Source: G965261775 sp965261775 (lineage in GTDB: Bacteria > Pseudomonadota > Gammaproteobacteria > Eutrophobiales > Eutrophobiaceae). Taken from it: 64,000 nt of DNA. Where the stretch lies: the NCBI GenBank assembly GCA_965261775.1, contig OZ253477.1, forward strand, positions 124,001-188,000. Direction: 5' to 3'. The position numbers were made by a program, and so were the translations under genes. The notes below the pieces were generated by a model, which was not told the DNA's origin, ran no database searches, and saw only the letters and a list, made by a program, of their open reading frames with translations. Below, piece by piece: positions 1 through 7,589 of this stretch. Positions within the stretch are counted from its first letter, which is position 1; every line of letters starts with the position of its first letter.

Positions 1-1
1 A

Positions 2-160
2 AATGCTGAAATTCGTTCATTTTTATACGGTATGGTTACTTCAAAGCCAAATTTGATAATGGAAAAATCCATTCATCAAGCCACGTTGGACAATCAATCA
101 AGGCGTTTCGGCAATCGCCTAATCTACTTCTTTCAAGCGAGGGAACAGTATCATGAGTGA
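2..160 (+). CDS. Possible 3' end of an unidentified gene (partial)
   Basis: One plus-strand frame is open from the left edge of the window to a TGA at 158–160, giving about 52 residues and overlapping the first codons of hinT. An overlap of this kind is common between co-transcribed genes, which is the main reason to consider it real. The visible C-terminus is basic and aromatic (for example RRFGNRLIYFF) and I do not recognise a family. It could also be a chance open frame, since only 52 codons are visible. Confidence 0.28.
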   Translation, partial: NAEIRSFLYGMVTSKPNLIMEKSIHQATLDNQSRRFGNRLIYFFQAREQYHE

Positions 161-494
161 CACACTATTCAGCAAGATTATTAGCCGTGAAATACCCGCC
201 GATATTATTTATGAGGATGAGTTATGTCTGGCATTCAGAGACATTAATCCACAAGCGCCGTTTCATATTCTGTTAATACCCAAAAAACCGATTGTGGGAG
301 TCGCAGATGCCGAAGCGAAAGATCAATCTCTGCTCGGTCACCTTCTTCTTAAAACTGGAGAAATCGCCCGACAGGAAGGTTTCGGGGATGCCTTTCGCCT
401 AGTCGTCAATAACGGGGCAGGGGCCGGGCAGACCGTATTTCATCTGCATATTCATATCCTCGCTGGACGGGCATTCAACTGGCCACCGGGTTAG
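153..494 (+). CDS. hinT: HIT-family purine nucleoside phosphoramidase (HinT)
   Basis: A 113-residue protein of normal HinT length. The family hydrolyses adenosine 5'-phosphoramidates and acyl-AMP intermediates in the cytoplasm as a homodimer. The N-terminus (SDTLFSKIISREIPADIIYED) is typical, and the catalytic histidine triad HLHIHI lies at residues 97–102 with His97, His99 and His101. The ATG at 153 follows a GAGGGAA-like ribosome site. The 3' end overlaps the end of convergent znuB by 4 bp, so there is no room for a separate terminator between them. Function is assigned from family motifs. Confidence 0.95.
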   Translation: MSDTLFSKIISREIPADIIYEDELCLAFRDINPQAPFHILLIPKKPIVGVADAEAKDQSLLGHLLLKTGEIARQEGFGDAFRLVVNNGAGAGQTVFHLHIHILAGRAFNWPPG

Positions 495-1315
495 CGCCCA
501 TTATGCAAAATATGTTTCATGAAAACCACAATGAAATACCAAGCGCAGGCGATTAGCACGATGACCGAACCTGTTGGCAGGTCCAATTCAAATGAAACGG
601 CAACGCCTGTGATACTGATGACGGCACAGATCAGTGTCGCCAGCAGAAACATCTTGTATAGCGAGGCGACATATTGATTTGCGATAGCCGCCGGTAATGT
701 CAATAGCGCGATGACCAAGATCAATCCAACCAACTGGATCAGCGTGATGATGGTGATTGATATTAAACAGAGCAACAGAATATAAAAAAAATCGGTCCTG
801 ATGCCATTCAATCTTGCAAATTCTTCGTCAAAGATGCTGATCAGGAATTGTTCATAAAAAAGGAAAACAACACCCACTACGGTGATATTCAGTAATAACA
901 TCAACCATAAATCGTCATGAGTGATCAGCAAGATATTGCCAAACAGATAGCTCATTAAATCAATGTTGTAGCCTGGTGCGCGCGATAAAAACAGGATGCC
1001 GACAGCCATGCCAGCCGACCAGAAGGCGGCTATCAATACATCTTCATTTTCCCGTCGGTGCAGGTGTATCCATCCGATCAATATACTGGCGATCAGCGCT
1101 GTAATGATAGCGCCCAGGATGGGTGGGGCACCATAAAAATAGGCAATGCCCAGCCCTGCCAATACCGAATGGGCGATACCTCCGGTTAAAAAACTGATGC
1201 GTTTAACGACGATATAACTGCCAGCCACGCCACAACTGATACTTGCCAGCAGACAGGCAAGCACAGCATTTTTCATAAATGAATATTCGGCCAGCGCCGT
1301 GATGAGCCCAGACAT
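491..1315 (-). CDS. znuB: Zinc ABC transporter permease ZnuB
   Basis: A 274-residue, very hydrophobic protein with about eight predicted membrane helices, the usual size and look of ABC-3 family permeases. It forms the inner-membrane channel of the Znu zinc importer. The conserved glycine-rich stretch near residues 44–54 (FLTGGIAHSVLAG) is characteristic of this family. It is the last gene of a minus-strand cluster zur–znuA–znuC–znuB and begins 4 bp after the znuC stop. Manganese or iron permeases of the same family look alike, so the zinc call rests mainly on the linked zur gene and operator. Confidence 0.93.
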   Translation of the reverse strand: MSGLITALAEYSFMKNAVLACLLASISCGVAGSYIVVKRISFLTGGIAHSVLAGLGIAYFYGAPPILGAIITALIASILIGWIHLHRRENEDVLIAAFWSAGMAVGILFLSRAPGYNIDLMSYLFGNILLITHDDLWLMLLLNITVVGVVFLFYEQFLISIFDEEFARLNGIRTDFFYILLLCLISITIITLIQLVGLILVIALLTLPAAIANQYVASLYKMFLLATLICAVISITGVAVSFELDLPTGSVIVLIACAWYFIVVFMKHILHNGR

Positions 1316-1319
1316 AAAT

Positions 1320-2042
1320 TTAGTGATGGCTCACCATTTTTACCGATGCATCGTATAGTTCCCTGATCGTCTTCCCATCAATGGATTCAGTATCATGGCT
1401 GACTAAAGTTTTATTAAGGCAGACAACGCGGTCAATGTAATGGGAAATGAAGGCCACATCATGCGAGACAACAATAATTGTCATACGCTCGCTGTAGTTT
1501 TTTAGAAAGGCGAAGATATTCTTTTCGGTACGCATATCGATATTTGTGGTTGGTTCATCCAGAACCAGAATTTTCGGATGTCTCACCAGCGCCCGTGCGA
1601 TTAAAACCCGTTGCAACTCGCCACCAGAGAGGCTTCCGATCTGGCAGTTGGCGATACCTTTAATTTCCAGCATAGTCATAATGCGTCCAGCGGTCTCAAT
1701 CTGTTCCTTGTCGTAAGCGGAAAATCTCACAGCGGGTTTTGCAAAACCTAACAAAATAACCTCGTTGACGGTGATAGGGAAGTCTCGTGAAAAACCCACA
1801 TGCTGTGGCACATAAGCGACACCGCAATTCGCCGCGGCCCCGTGCCCGAATACTTCGACCGTGCCCTTGTCGGGCTGCAGCAGGCCCAAGATCAGTTTGA
1901 GCAATGTGCTTTTACCGCCAGCATTGGGACCGATAATCCCGATAAACTCGTTTTCATATATTTTCAGAGAAACATCCCTGAGCACCGGGACACCACTATA
2001 GGCAAAACTGACGTTATTGATATTAATGGCGGTCTTAGTCAC
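1320..2042 (-). CDS. znuC: Zinc ABC transporter ATP-binding protein ZnuC
   Basis: A 240-residue ABC ATPase that energises ZnuB. Walker A is GPNAGGKS at residues 38–45, the signature LSGGE at 138–142 and Walker B ILVLDEP at 158–164, followed by an H-loop (VVSHD). Its start overlaps the end of znuA by 8 bp, which indicates translational coupling within one operon. The length matches ZnuC and related metal importers. No inactivating change is seen. Confidence 0.94.
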   Translation of the reverse strand: MTKTAININNVSFAYSGVPVLRDVSLKIYENEFIGIIGPNAGGKSTLLKLILGLLQPDKGTVEVFGHGAAANCGVAYVPQHVGFSRDFPITVNEVILLGFAKPAVRFSAYDKEQIETAGRIMTMLEIKGIANCQIGSLSGGELQRVLIARALVRHPKILVLDEPTTNIDMRTEKNIFAFLKNYSERMTIIVVSHDVAFISHYIDRVVCLNKTLVSHDTESIDGKTIRELYDASVKMVSHH

Positions 2043-2895
2043 GATCTAATCCCCGTACGATCTTCTTGACTATACCAGACATATTTTCAATGTAGTCAGC
2101 GGCAAGCGGGTCCAGAGTAAAGACATCCGCGCCAATTTCAGTGGCAATGATTCTTGCGGCTTTGTTATTGAACCCCGGTTGTATAAAAATGGCTTGTATA
2201 TCCTGTTGTCTGGCTAGATCGATTAGCTTGCCCATCCCGGCAGCCTGTATCTCTTTTCCGTGCTGTTCAATCGGAATTTGCGTAAAACCATAGCGGTGTG
2301 CGAAGTGACCCCATGCGGGATGAGATACGATCAGTTGTCTTTTTTTTAAACCGGCGGTGTCGGTTTTGATGGTATCATCCAGCTCCTCCAGTTCCTGGAT
2401 AAAACCGTGCAGTGCATCCTTGTAGGCAGGTGCATTTGGCCTGTCCATCGCAGATAAAGATTGCTCAATCAATCTAGCAATGGCGATTACGTTTATGGGA
2501 TCAGTCCAGACATGTATATCAGAGAATCCCTCGTCCTTTTCATGCCTACGGGCATTTGAAGCAACCAGGGATTGACAGCATTCTATGATAGTCAGATTTT
2601 TATTATGTTGTTTAATCTGCCTGAGCCATATCCTTTCAAAGGGTATGCCGATGCTGAAGTAAATATCAGCGGTAGCCAGGCGAACCATCTGTTGTGGCGT
2701 TGGCTCATAAGTTTCCGGGCTTTGTCCAGGACCCACCATCACATTGATATCAACGTGTTCAGTTCCTACTCTTTTGACAAAATATTGTTGTGGCAAAATA
2801 CTGACAAAAACATTAATGCGTTTGTCGGCCCGGGCGTGAGTGGAAAGACTGAAAAACAGTAACGCGACTATACATTTTGTCATCAGGCTTATCAT
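2035..2895 (-). CDS. znuA: Periplasmic zinc-binding protein ZnuA
   Basis: A 286-residue solute-binding protein with an N-terminal signal peptide (hydrophobic residues 8–18, likely cleavage near ARA-DK). It captures zinc in the periplasm for ZnuBC. Conserved metal-site segments are visible: HVWTDP with His128 and SHPAWGHFAHRYGF with His192. The first metal histidine, usually in a PHxYEP context, is replaced here by Glu61 (SPETYEP). The protein has no His-rich loop. It directly follows zur, whose stop abuts the znuA start. An in-frame ATG four codons downstream is an alternative start. Confidence 0.92.
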   Translation of the reverse strand: MISLMTKCIVALLFFSLSTHARADKRINVFVSILPQQYFVKRVGTEHVDINVMVGPGQSPETYEPTPQQMVRLATADIYFSIGIPFERIWLRQIKQHNKNLTIIECCQSLVASNARRHEKDEGFSDIHVWTDPINVIAIARLIEQSLSAMDRPNAPAYKDALHGFIQELEELDDTIKTDTAGLKKRQLIVSHPAWGHFAHRYGFTQIPIEQHGKEIQAAGMGKLIDLARQQDIQAIFIQPGFNNKAARIIATEIGADVFTLDPLAADYIENMSGIVKKIVRGLDRD

Positions 2896-3405
2896 TCATT
2901 TACTCTTTTGCGCGGCCAGGCACTCGCGACAACAACCGTCTATTTCAATCATCTGTCTGCCAATTTTGAAACCGAAATACGCCGCCTGCTGTGTTAATAA
3001 ATGCCGAATGTCCGCATCATCAATTTCAGCGACGGTGCCGCAGTCGTTGCAGATAAAAAACTGGCCACTGTGTGCATCCGTCGGGTCGCCGCAACCGATA
3101 TAGGCATTTTGCGATTCAATTTTATGCACCAGTCCCTGTTGTCTTAAAAAATCCAGCGCACGATATACCGTCGGCGGCGCCGATGACATATTGTCGTTTT
3201 TCAAGCTGTCAAGAATGTCATAGGCCTTGGCCGGCTCATGACTTTGCCAGATCAGCTCTAACACACGTTGTCGCAGTCGCGTAAGACGCTGACCCGAGGC
3301 GGCACATTGCCGCTGTGCCGCCTCAAGCGCGGCTTGAAGACACAGTTGATGCCGGTGTCCAGCAACTCTGAAGGGACTTAGTATTTTATTTTCGCTCAAC
3401 AGCAT
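2896..3405 (-). CDS. zur: Zinc uptake regulator Zur (Fur family)
   Basis: A 169-residue Fur-family repressor. The winged-helix region around residues 38–95 contains the recognition helix segment PPTVYRALDFL, and two CxxC pairs (Cys119/Cys122 and Cys159/Cys162) form the structural zinc site. Zur represses zinc uptake genes when zinc is sufficient. It heads the znuACB operon, and a 23-bp Zur palindrome sits about 20 bp upstream of its start, so it is very likely autoregulated. The operator and neighbours separate it from Fur and PerR. Confidence 0.93.
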   Translation of the reverse strand: MLLSENKILSPFRVAGHRHQLCLQAALEAAQRQCAASGQRLTRLRQRVLELIWQSHEPAKAYDILDSLKNDNMSSAPPTVYRALDFLRQQGLVHKIESQNAYIGCGDPTDAHSGQFFICNDCGTVAEIDDADIRHLLTQQAAYFGFKIGRQMIEIDGCCRECLAAQKSK

Positions 3406-3425
3406 GTTCTCTTATCAATAATATT

Positions 3426-3448
3426 GTAATGTTATAATATAACATTAC
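3426..3448. promoter_or_regulatory. Zur operator (23-bp perfect palindrome)
   Basis: The sequence reads GTAATGTTATA, a central A, then TATAACATTAC: two perfect 11-bp arms around one base. It closely matches the known gammaproteobacterial Zur box (GAAATGTTATA/TATAACATTTC). It lies just upstream of zur and contains TATAAT-like hexamers, so bound Zur would occlude the promoter of zur–znuACB. It could also act on the divergent TusA-like gene. Confidence 0.9.
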
Positions 3449-3634
3449 ATATGGCTTTTCAAGGCAGATGATATAATGGTATTCGTCAATCAGGTCGCTT
3501 CTGATTTGGCGTAAATGGTGCGCTTCCACTAAAACCGGTTATGGAAGCCATCGTATGTCATCAGGCTTTCATGCTTGGGTTCCGGTGTGGTTTTTAATAG
3601 AATAGGTCTGTGTTTAATTAATGAAATACCCTGC

Positions 3635-3904
3635 ATGACAACAAACCCGGATAGTCAAAACTTGTTTGACGAGCACCTTGATGCAAAGGGTTTGAATTGC
3701 CCTTTGCCGATATTGAAAACCAAGGTGCTCTTGCACCGGATGGCACCTGAACAGGTGCTGTTGGTTGAGGCTACTGATCCCCACTCCCGGGTTGATTTTG
3801 AAGCCTATTGTGCACGCACTGGCCATGAAATAATCAACTTTGAGGAAAAGGATGATGTATTTAAATTTTTTATCAGACGTGCCATTCATCCTAAAAAGAT
3901 ATAG
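3635..3904 (+). CDS. TusA/SirA-like sulfur-carrier protein
   Basis: An 89-residue protein of the TusA family, small cytoplasmic carriers that pass persulfide sulfur for tRNA thiolation or sulfur metabolism. The hallmark CPxP motif (LNCPLPILKTK) is present near residue 22, with the predicted persulfide cysteine in place. The ATG at 3635 is preferred because an upstream in-frame extension lacks family similarity. It stands alone, about 190 bp from the Zur box and 136 bp before a response regulator. Which TusA subgroup it belongs to cannot be decided by eye. Confidence 0.85.
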   Translation: MTTNPDSQNLFDEHLDAKGLNCPLPILKTKVLLHRMAPEQVLLVEATDPHSRVDFEAYCARTGHEIINFEEKDDVFKFFIRRAIHPKKI

Positions 3905-4040
3905 AATTAATCTAATCAATTTGTTGTTTCTGTGAAAACACTTAAAACGTATTTGTATTGGAAGCACTTATAAACATGGAACATGCTGCGAACGAGTCGA
4001 GTATAGTAAGGAAACGTTTGGATTTATTTTTGGAGGAAGA

Positions 4041-4691
4041 ATGGCGGCAGAACAGATATTGATAGCAGATGACGATTATGCCACAGCCCAAGTGATACAG
4101 ATTTATCTTGAAAACCTCGGCTTTAAAGTCCCCGCTATTGCCCATAATAGTGTGGAAGTGCTTGAGAAAACAAGAGAACTGAATCCAAATCTGGTACTGA
4201 TGGATATTCAGTTGGGTAAAGGGCTGGATGGCATTGATGTCGCTGAAGTGATCATAAATCAACTGAATATCCCGGTCATCTATGTCTCCGCCTATCATGA
4301 CGAGAAAACACTAGAGCGAGCGCAGTTGACTAAACCCGCCGGTTTTATTAACAAGCCGGTACGAGACAGTGACTTAAAGACAGCGATGTGTCTTGCACTG
4401 GATAAGAGCGAGCAGAACGCCCCAAGAAAAATGGTACCCCAACTTGAGCAGGCGTTAAATCAGGTTTATAACTTAACCCCGGCTGAATCCCGAGTGGTAT
4501 CAAAACTGCTGGACAACCCGAACATAGAATCTGCTGCGGATGCTTTACATATCAGCATTTCAACATTACGTACCCACCTCAGACATATTTATCGTAAAAC
4601 AGACACTAACCGCCAATCCGCATTATTTCACAAGATAGTTACCGGGCCTGTAGCGATGGTTACCCGCTCTTACATGGAAAATAAAGAATAA
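4041..4691 (+). CDS. Response regulator, REC plus LuxR-type HTH
   Basis: A 216-residue two-domain regulator. The receiver domain (about residues 5–120) has the acidic pocket DDD at 10–12, phospho-acceptor Asp55 (LVLMDIQLG), Ser83 and Lys105 (INKPV). The C-terminal part (about 150–205) is a LuxR/GerE-like helix-turn-helix (LTPAESRVVSKLL, then a STLRTHLRHIYRKT recognition region). A strong GGAGG site precedes the ATG. No histidine kinase is adjacent, so it is an orphan here and its targets are unknown. It is convergent with the OsmC-like gene. Confidence 0.9.
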   Translation: MAAEQILIADDDYATAQVIQIYLENLGFKVPAIAHNSVEVLEKTRELNPNLVLMDIQLGKGLDGIDVAEVIINQLNIPVIYVSAYHDEKTLERAQLTKPAGFINKPVRDSDLKTAMCLALDKSEQNAPRKMVPQLEQALNQVYNLTPAESRVVSKLLDNPNIESAADALHISISTLRTHLRHIYRKTDTNRQSALFHKIVTGPVAMVTRSYMENKE

Positions 4692-4712
4692 TTGCAATTC
4701 TGTGGGCCGGGG

Positions 4713-5138
4713 TCACATGCTTTCCACCTCAATAATTTCGTAATCGTGGCTTATTTCGGCGACCGCACCAAGCATAATGGATGCGGAACAATATTTATCT
4801 GCTGATAAAGTAATGGCCCTTTCAATTTGTTTATGTTTAAGCCCGCAACCCGATATCCTGAAATGCAGATGGATTCGGGTGAACACTTTGGGGGGTGTCT
4901 CGGCGCGTTCGGCACTGATTTCAACGTCGCAACCCGCTATATTTTGACGCGCTTTTTTGAGAATAGATACGACATCATAGGCACTACAAGCCCCTGTTCC
5001 CAATAACAGCATTTCCATGGGTCTCGGCCCCGCATTTTGACCACCCCCTTCGGGCGGGCCATCCATAATAATGTAATGCCCTGATTCGGACTGACCCGCA
5101 AATTTTGCCTTACCAAGCCAATTTATTTTGACATCCAA
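4713..5138 (-). CDS. OsmC-family protein (YhfA-like)
   Basis: A 141-residue OsmC-fold protein. The two family cysteines are present: Cys51 (GTGACSAYD) and Cys117 (DKYCSAS), which in the family reduce organic hydroperoxides or related electrophiles. The gene is divergent from crp with about 90 bp between them; a YhfA-type OsmC gene beside crp is a known gammaproteobacterial arrangement, supporting both calls. The physiological substrate of the YhfA group is not established. Confidence 0.85.
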   Translation of the reverse strand: MDVKINWLGKAKFAGQSESGHYIIMDGPPEGGGQNAGPRPMEMLLLGTGACSAYDVVSILKKARQNIAGCDVEISAERAETPPKVFTRIHLHFRISGCGLKHKQIERAITLSADKYCSASIMLGAVAEISHDYEIIEVESM

Positions 5139-5228
5139 TGGATTGTTTCAGTAATTAATTTTATCGGGAGAGGAAGATAACATGCTATATTTATAACATA
5201 AACTGATTGATGCAGGTAAGGATCCATA

Positions 5229-5882
5229 ATGATGCAGAATTTCCCGGAACAAGATAAGGTTATTATCCGTTTTTTAGAGCACTGTAATTGTCAGGATTAT
5301 AAACCTAGGCAGTTGATTATCCGGGAAGGTAAACTTTCCGATGATCTTTTCTATATTGTCCATGGTTCGGTCACTGTTACGACCGAAGGCCATAAAGGTC
5401 ATGAGGTTGTGCTGGCCTATCTTAATAAAGGCGAATTTTTTGGGGAAATTGCCTTGTTTGATTTGAATCAGCATCGTAGCGCTTTTGTACGTGCAAAGAC
5501 CAAATCGACTATTGCCAGACTCAGTTATGCGAAATTGAAGTCAATGCCTAATCTTTTTCCGGAGATGCTTTTTTTAATCGCCTCACAAATGGCCGGCCGT
5601 TTGCGCAAAACCAGTCGTAGGGTCATTGATTTGGCCTTTACCGATGTAAAGGGCCGCGTTGCACGAACCTTGCTGGACCTATGCAAAGAGCCCGACGCAA
5701 TGACGCATCCCGATGGTATGCAGATCCGTGTCACACGGCAGGAATTGGGAAGTATTGCGGGATGTTCGCGAGAAATGGTCAGTCGGGTATTAAAAAGTCT
5801 GGAAGAAGAAGGCCTGATATCCGTTTCAGGTAAAACGATGGTGATATATGGCCATAGGGAACGCCTGAAGCCTGTAAGATAA
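5229..5882 (+). CDS. crp: cAMP receptor protein (CRP/Vfr-like)
   Basis: A 217-residue CRP-family activator. cAMP-site residues are conserved: Glu73 (FFGEI), Arg83–Ser84 (HRSAFVR) and Thr128–Ser129 (RKTS). The DNA-recognition helix CSREMVSRVLK keeps Arg181, Glu182 and Arg186, the residues that read TGTGA half-sites in Escherichia coli CRP. The segment PDAMTHPDGMQI is nearly identical to CRP. Divergence from the YhfA-like gene supports true CRP orthology rather than FNR. ATG at 5229 is followed by a second ATG; either could be used. Confidence 0.93.
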   Translation: MMQNFPEQDKVIIRFLEHCNCQDYKPRQLIIREGKLSDDLFYIVHGSVTVTTEGHKGHEVVLAYLNKGEFFGEIALFDLNQHRSAFVRAKTKSTIARLSYAKLKSMPNLFPEMLFLIASQMAGRLRKTSRRVIDLAFTDVKGRVARTLLDLCKEPDAMTHPDGMQIRVTRQELGSIAGCSREMVSRVLKSLEEEGLISVSGKTMVIYGHRERLKPVR

Positions 5883-5908
5883 AAGTATGTAAATCCTCTG
5901 CTTCTAAT

Positions 5909-5937
5909 TTGACAAGACTGTTGTTAAACAAGAAAAT
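5909..5937 (+). promoter_or_regulatory. Candidate sigma-70 promoter for tRNA-Met
   Basis: A perfect -35 hexamer TTGACA (5909–5914) is followed 17 bp later by GAAAAT, a weak -10. Transcription would start near 5944, just ahead of the tRNA at 5954, in a GC-rich stretch (CGGCCCC) resembling the discriminators of stable-RNA promoters. Assigned by spacing and position only. Confidence 0.4.
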
Positions 5938-5953
5938 CGGCCCCTTGTCCGAT

Positions 5954-6030
5954 GGCTATGTAGCTCAGTTGGTTAGAGCGCAGCATTCATAATGCTGATG
6001 TCGCTGGTTCAAGTCCAGCCATAGCCACCA
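5954..6030 (+). tRNA. tRNA-Met (anticodon CAT)
   Basis: A 77-nt cloverleaf with acceptor stem GGCTATG/CATAGCC, discriminator A and encoded CCA. The anticodon loop TTCATAA between CAGCA and TGCTG gives CAT. The paired first acceptor base and close similarity to E. coli elongator tRNA-Met argue against initiator tRNA. A tRNA-Ile2 (lysidine) reading of the same anticodon cannot be fully excluded by eye. The downstream DNA turns AT-rich right after the 3' end. Confidence 0.94.
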
Positions 6031-6072
6031 TATTATTAAGTTTATTTCTTAGATTACTGATGTTAAGTAGAA

Positions 6073-6741
6073 ATGGAAAATAAAACTACTCAACTTAAAA
6101 ATTTAAATGAACGAATACTTAATTACACCAATCAACATGAAGACTTGCAGAAATCACATCATTGGTTATTCGACTTGCCTCCTTTTAAGGATGAGCAGCT
6201 TAATCCTGAGTATATCGTTATGGGAATCAATCCAGGTGAAAGCAACGAAAAGCAATTTCCATCTATTGTCCAAGAAACGCGTTTTTTTGATTTCCACGAA
6301 TCGATATATGTTGGCAAACGCGAAGATTTAAATTGGACAAAAAAGATTTTTGACATATTGCGGACAAGAAAAGTAATACAGACTGAAATGTTTTTTTGGT
6401 CTACAAACGGATTTTCAGATTTAATGAAAAGATTTGGAGACTTTCATGAAAATGAGCATATTAAATTTTGCACAGAACTAAACAAAAAACTGATTGATAT
6501 TCACTTGCCGAAAGCCATCATATGCCCGGGCTTAAAAATGGCGGAATATATACCCGATTTATTCAATTTAAAACCAGTCAACAAAATCAGAATCGAGAAT
6601 AATCATAGATTAATTGAACATTTTAGAGATTGCCAAAAAAGAGATTGGATAGTAACCAAACATTGGACTGGTTCATTTGGCTTTTCAAAGGAACAGAAAA
6701 ATTCTATAAGGCGATATATTGAATCCCTTTCTTCTACTTAG
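6073..6741 (+). CDS. Hypothetical protein, possible uracil-DNA-glycosylase-like fold
   Basis: A 222-residue ORF in markedly AT-rich DNA (16 G+C in the 60 bases 6421–6480), unlike its neighbours. Residues 50–56 read MGINPGE, resembling the GxxPG motif A of the UDG superfamily, and the C-terminus has HWTGSFGFSKEQK near residues 197–209, where family members carry a His-containing motif. This is a weak motif-level resemblance; no function can be claimed. It lies immediately downstream of tRNA-Met, a common insertion point, and composition suggests horizontal origin. Confidence 0.6.
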   Translation: MENKTTQLKNLNERILNYTNQHEDLQKSHHWLFDLPPFKDEQLNPEYIVMGINPGESNEKQFPSIVQETRFFDFHESIYVGKREDLNWTKKIFDILRTRKVIQTEMFFWSTNGFSDLMKRFGDFHENEHIKFCTELNKKLIDIHLPKAIICPGLKMAEYIPDLFNLKPVNKIRIENNHRLIEHFRDCQKRDWIVTKHWTGSFGFSKEQKNSIRRYIESLSST

Positions 6742-6903
6742 GGTAATGTACTAAAATAAGCAAATTTATTTCTTTATCATAAACTTTCCCAGTGACTTCG
6801 TTAACTGGCATACTATCTGAATAAAAACATGACAATATTTTAGACTTAATAAACAGCATTGATTTTTTTTGCTTTTGCATCGGAAGTCAAATTCATTATT
6901 TCT

Positions 6904-7311
6904 TCAGTGCGATTTCAATTTTATAATTTTATATTCTAAATCTAATTCATCCAGTGTTTTGAATATAATTTCTTTAACCGAATCCGCCGAGATATTCTCC
7001 AGCCATTCATTGGGACGGCCGGTTCTCCCCCTGATTCTATAAGGATTTAACTTTTTCAAAATTGCTTTTTCAGCGATCCGAGCGTCTCCATATTCCATCT
7101 TAACTATCGGCCGATAGTTAACATTATGTTCATCTGAAAGTTTTATAATAGTTTTTCCTTCGAGCATCGAAATCTTTTGCTCTCCCAAATTTACAGGTTA
7201 GCTTTTGTCACTTTTATAGCTTTGTCAGCTATTGCTTCGGTCATGAGCGTTTACAGAGATGGGCTGTTCGTTATTTAATGTAACAATGTAAAGACCTGAC
7301 TTCCTCATCAT
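6904..7311 (-). pseudogene. Frameshifted GIY-YIG/T5orf172-type nuclease relic
   Basis: Read on the minus strand from an ATG pair at 7306–7311 with a GGAGG site ahead, successive pieces of one protein appear in different frames: MMRKSGLYIVTLNNE, then AIADKAIKVTKANL, then KFGRAKDFDARRKNYYKTF, then an intact 80-residue tail with AEKAILKKLNPYR and GRPNEWLENI. Order and wording resemble GIY-YIG proteins of the T5orf172/MUG113 group. At least three frame changes separate the parts, so the gene is broken. The intact frame 6904–7188 alone could still be read as a 94-residue ORF from a TTG. Confidence 0.6.
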
Positions 7312-7332
7312 TCAACCTCCTCCAGTTTTAAA

Positions 7333-7554
7333 CTAAGGCTGTTTCAAAATCCACCCACTATTGAATATGCCATTAGGTGATTCACGATACCATTTTCTGA
7401 GAATTGATAGTCTGAAGTATTTGATACAGTGGAACCAGTTCTGTTTCCCCCTGATATTTGTATCAATATAAAAGAGTAAAGTCAGCGCCACTATAATTAA
7501 AATCAAGCGATCTTTCCCGGTAGAGACCTCGCCGTTAGTTCCCGGTGGTGGCAT
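7333..7554 (-). CDS. Doubtful small membrane ORF
   Basis: A 73-codon frame from ATG 7554 with one hydrophobic segment (RLILIIVALTLLFYI) followed by a basic tail. I recognise no family. It lies between tupC and the GIY-YIG relic. The sequence at its 3' end (GGCTGTTTCAAAATCC) looks like the terminus of some insertion sequences, so the stretch may be a fragment of an element rather than a gene. Longer in-frame starts would overlap tupC. Confidence 0.2.
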   Translation of the reverse strand: MPPPGTNGEVSTGKDRLILIIVALTLLFYIDTNIRGKQNWFHCIKYFRLSILRKWYRESPNGIFNSGWILKQP

Positions 7555-7589
7555 TTTATATTTTAATCTTTGTTCTCTTGTGGATAGCA

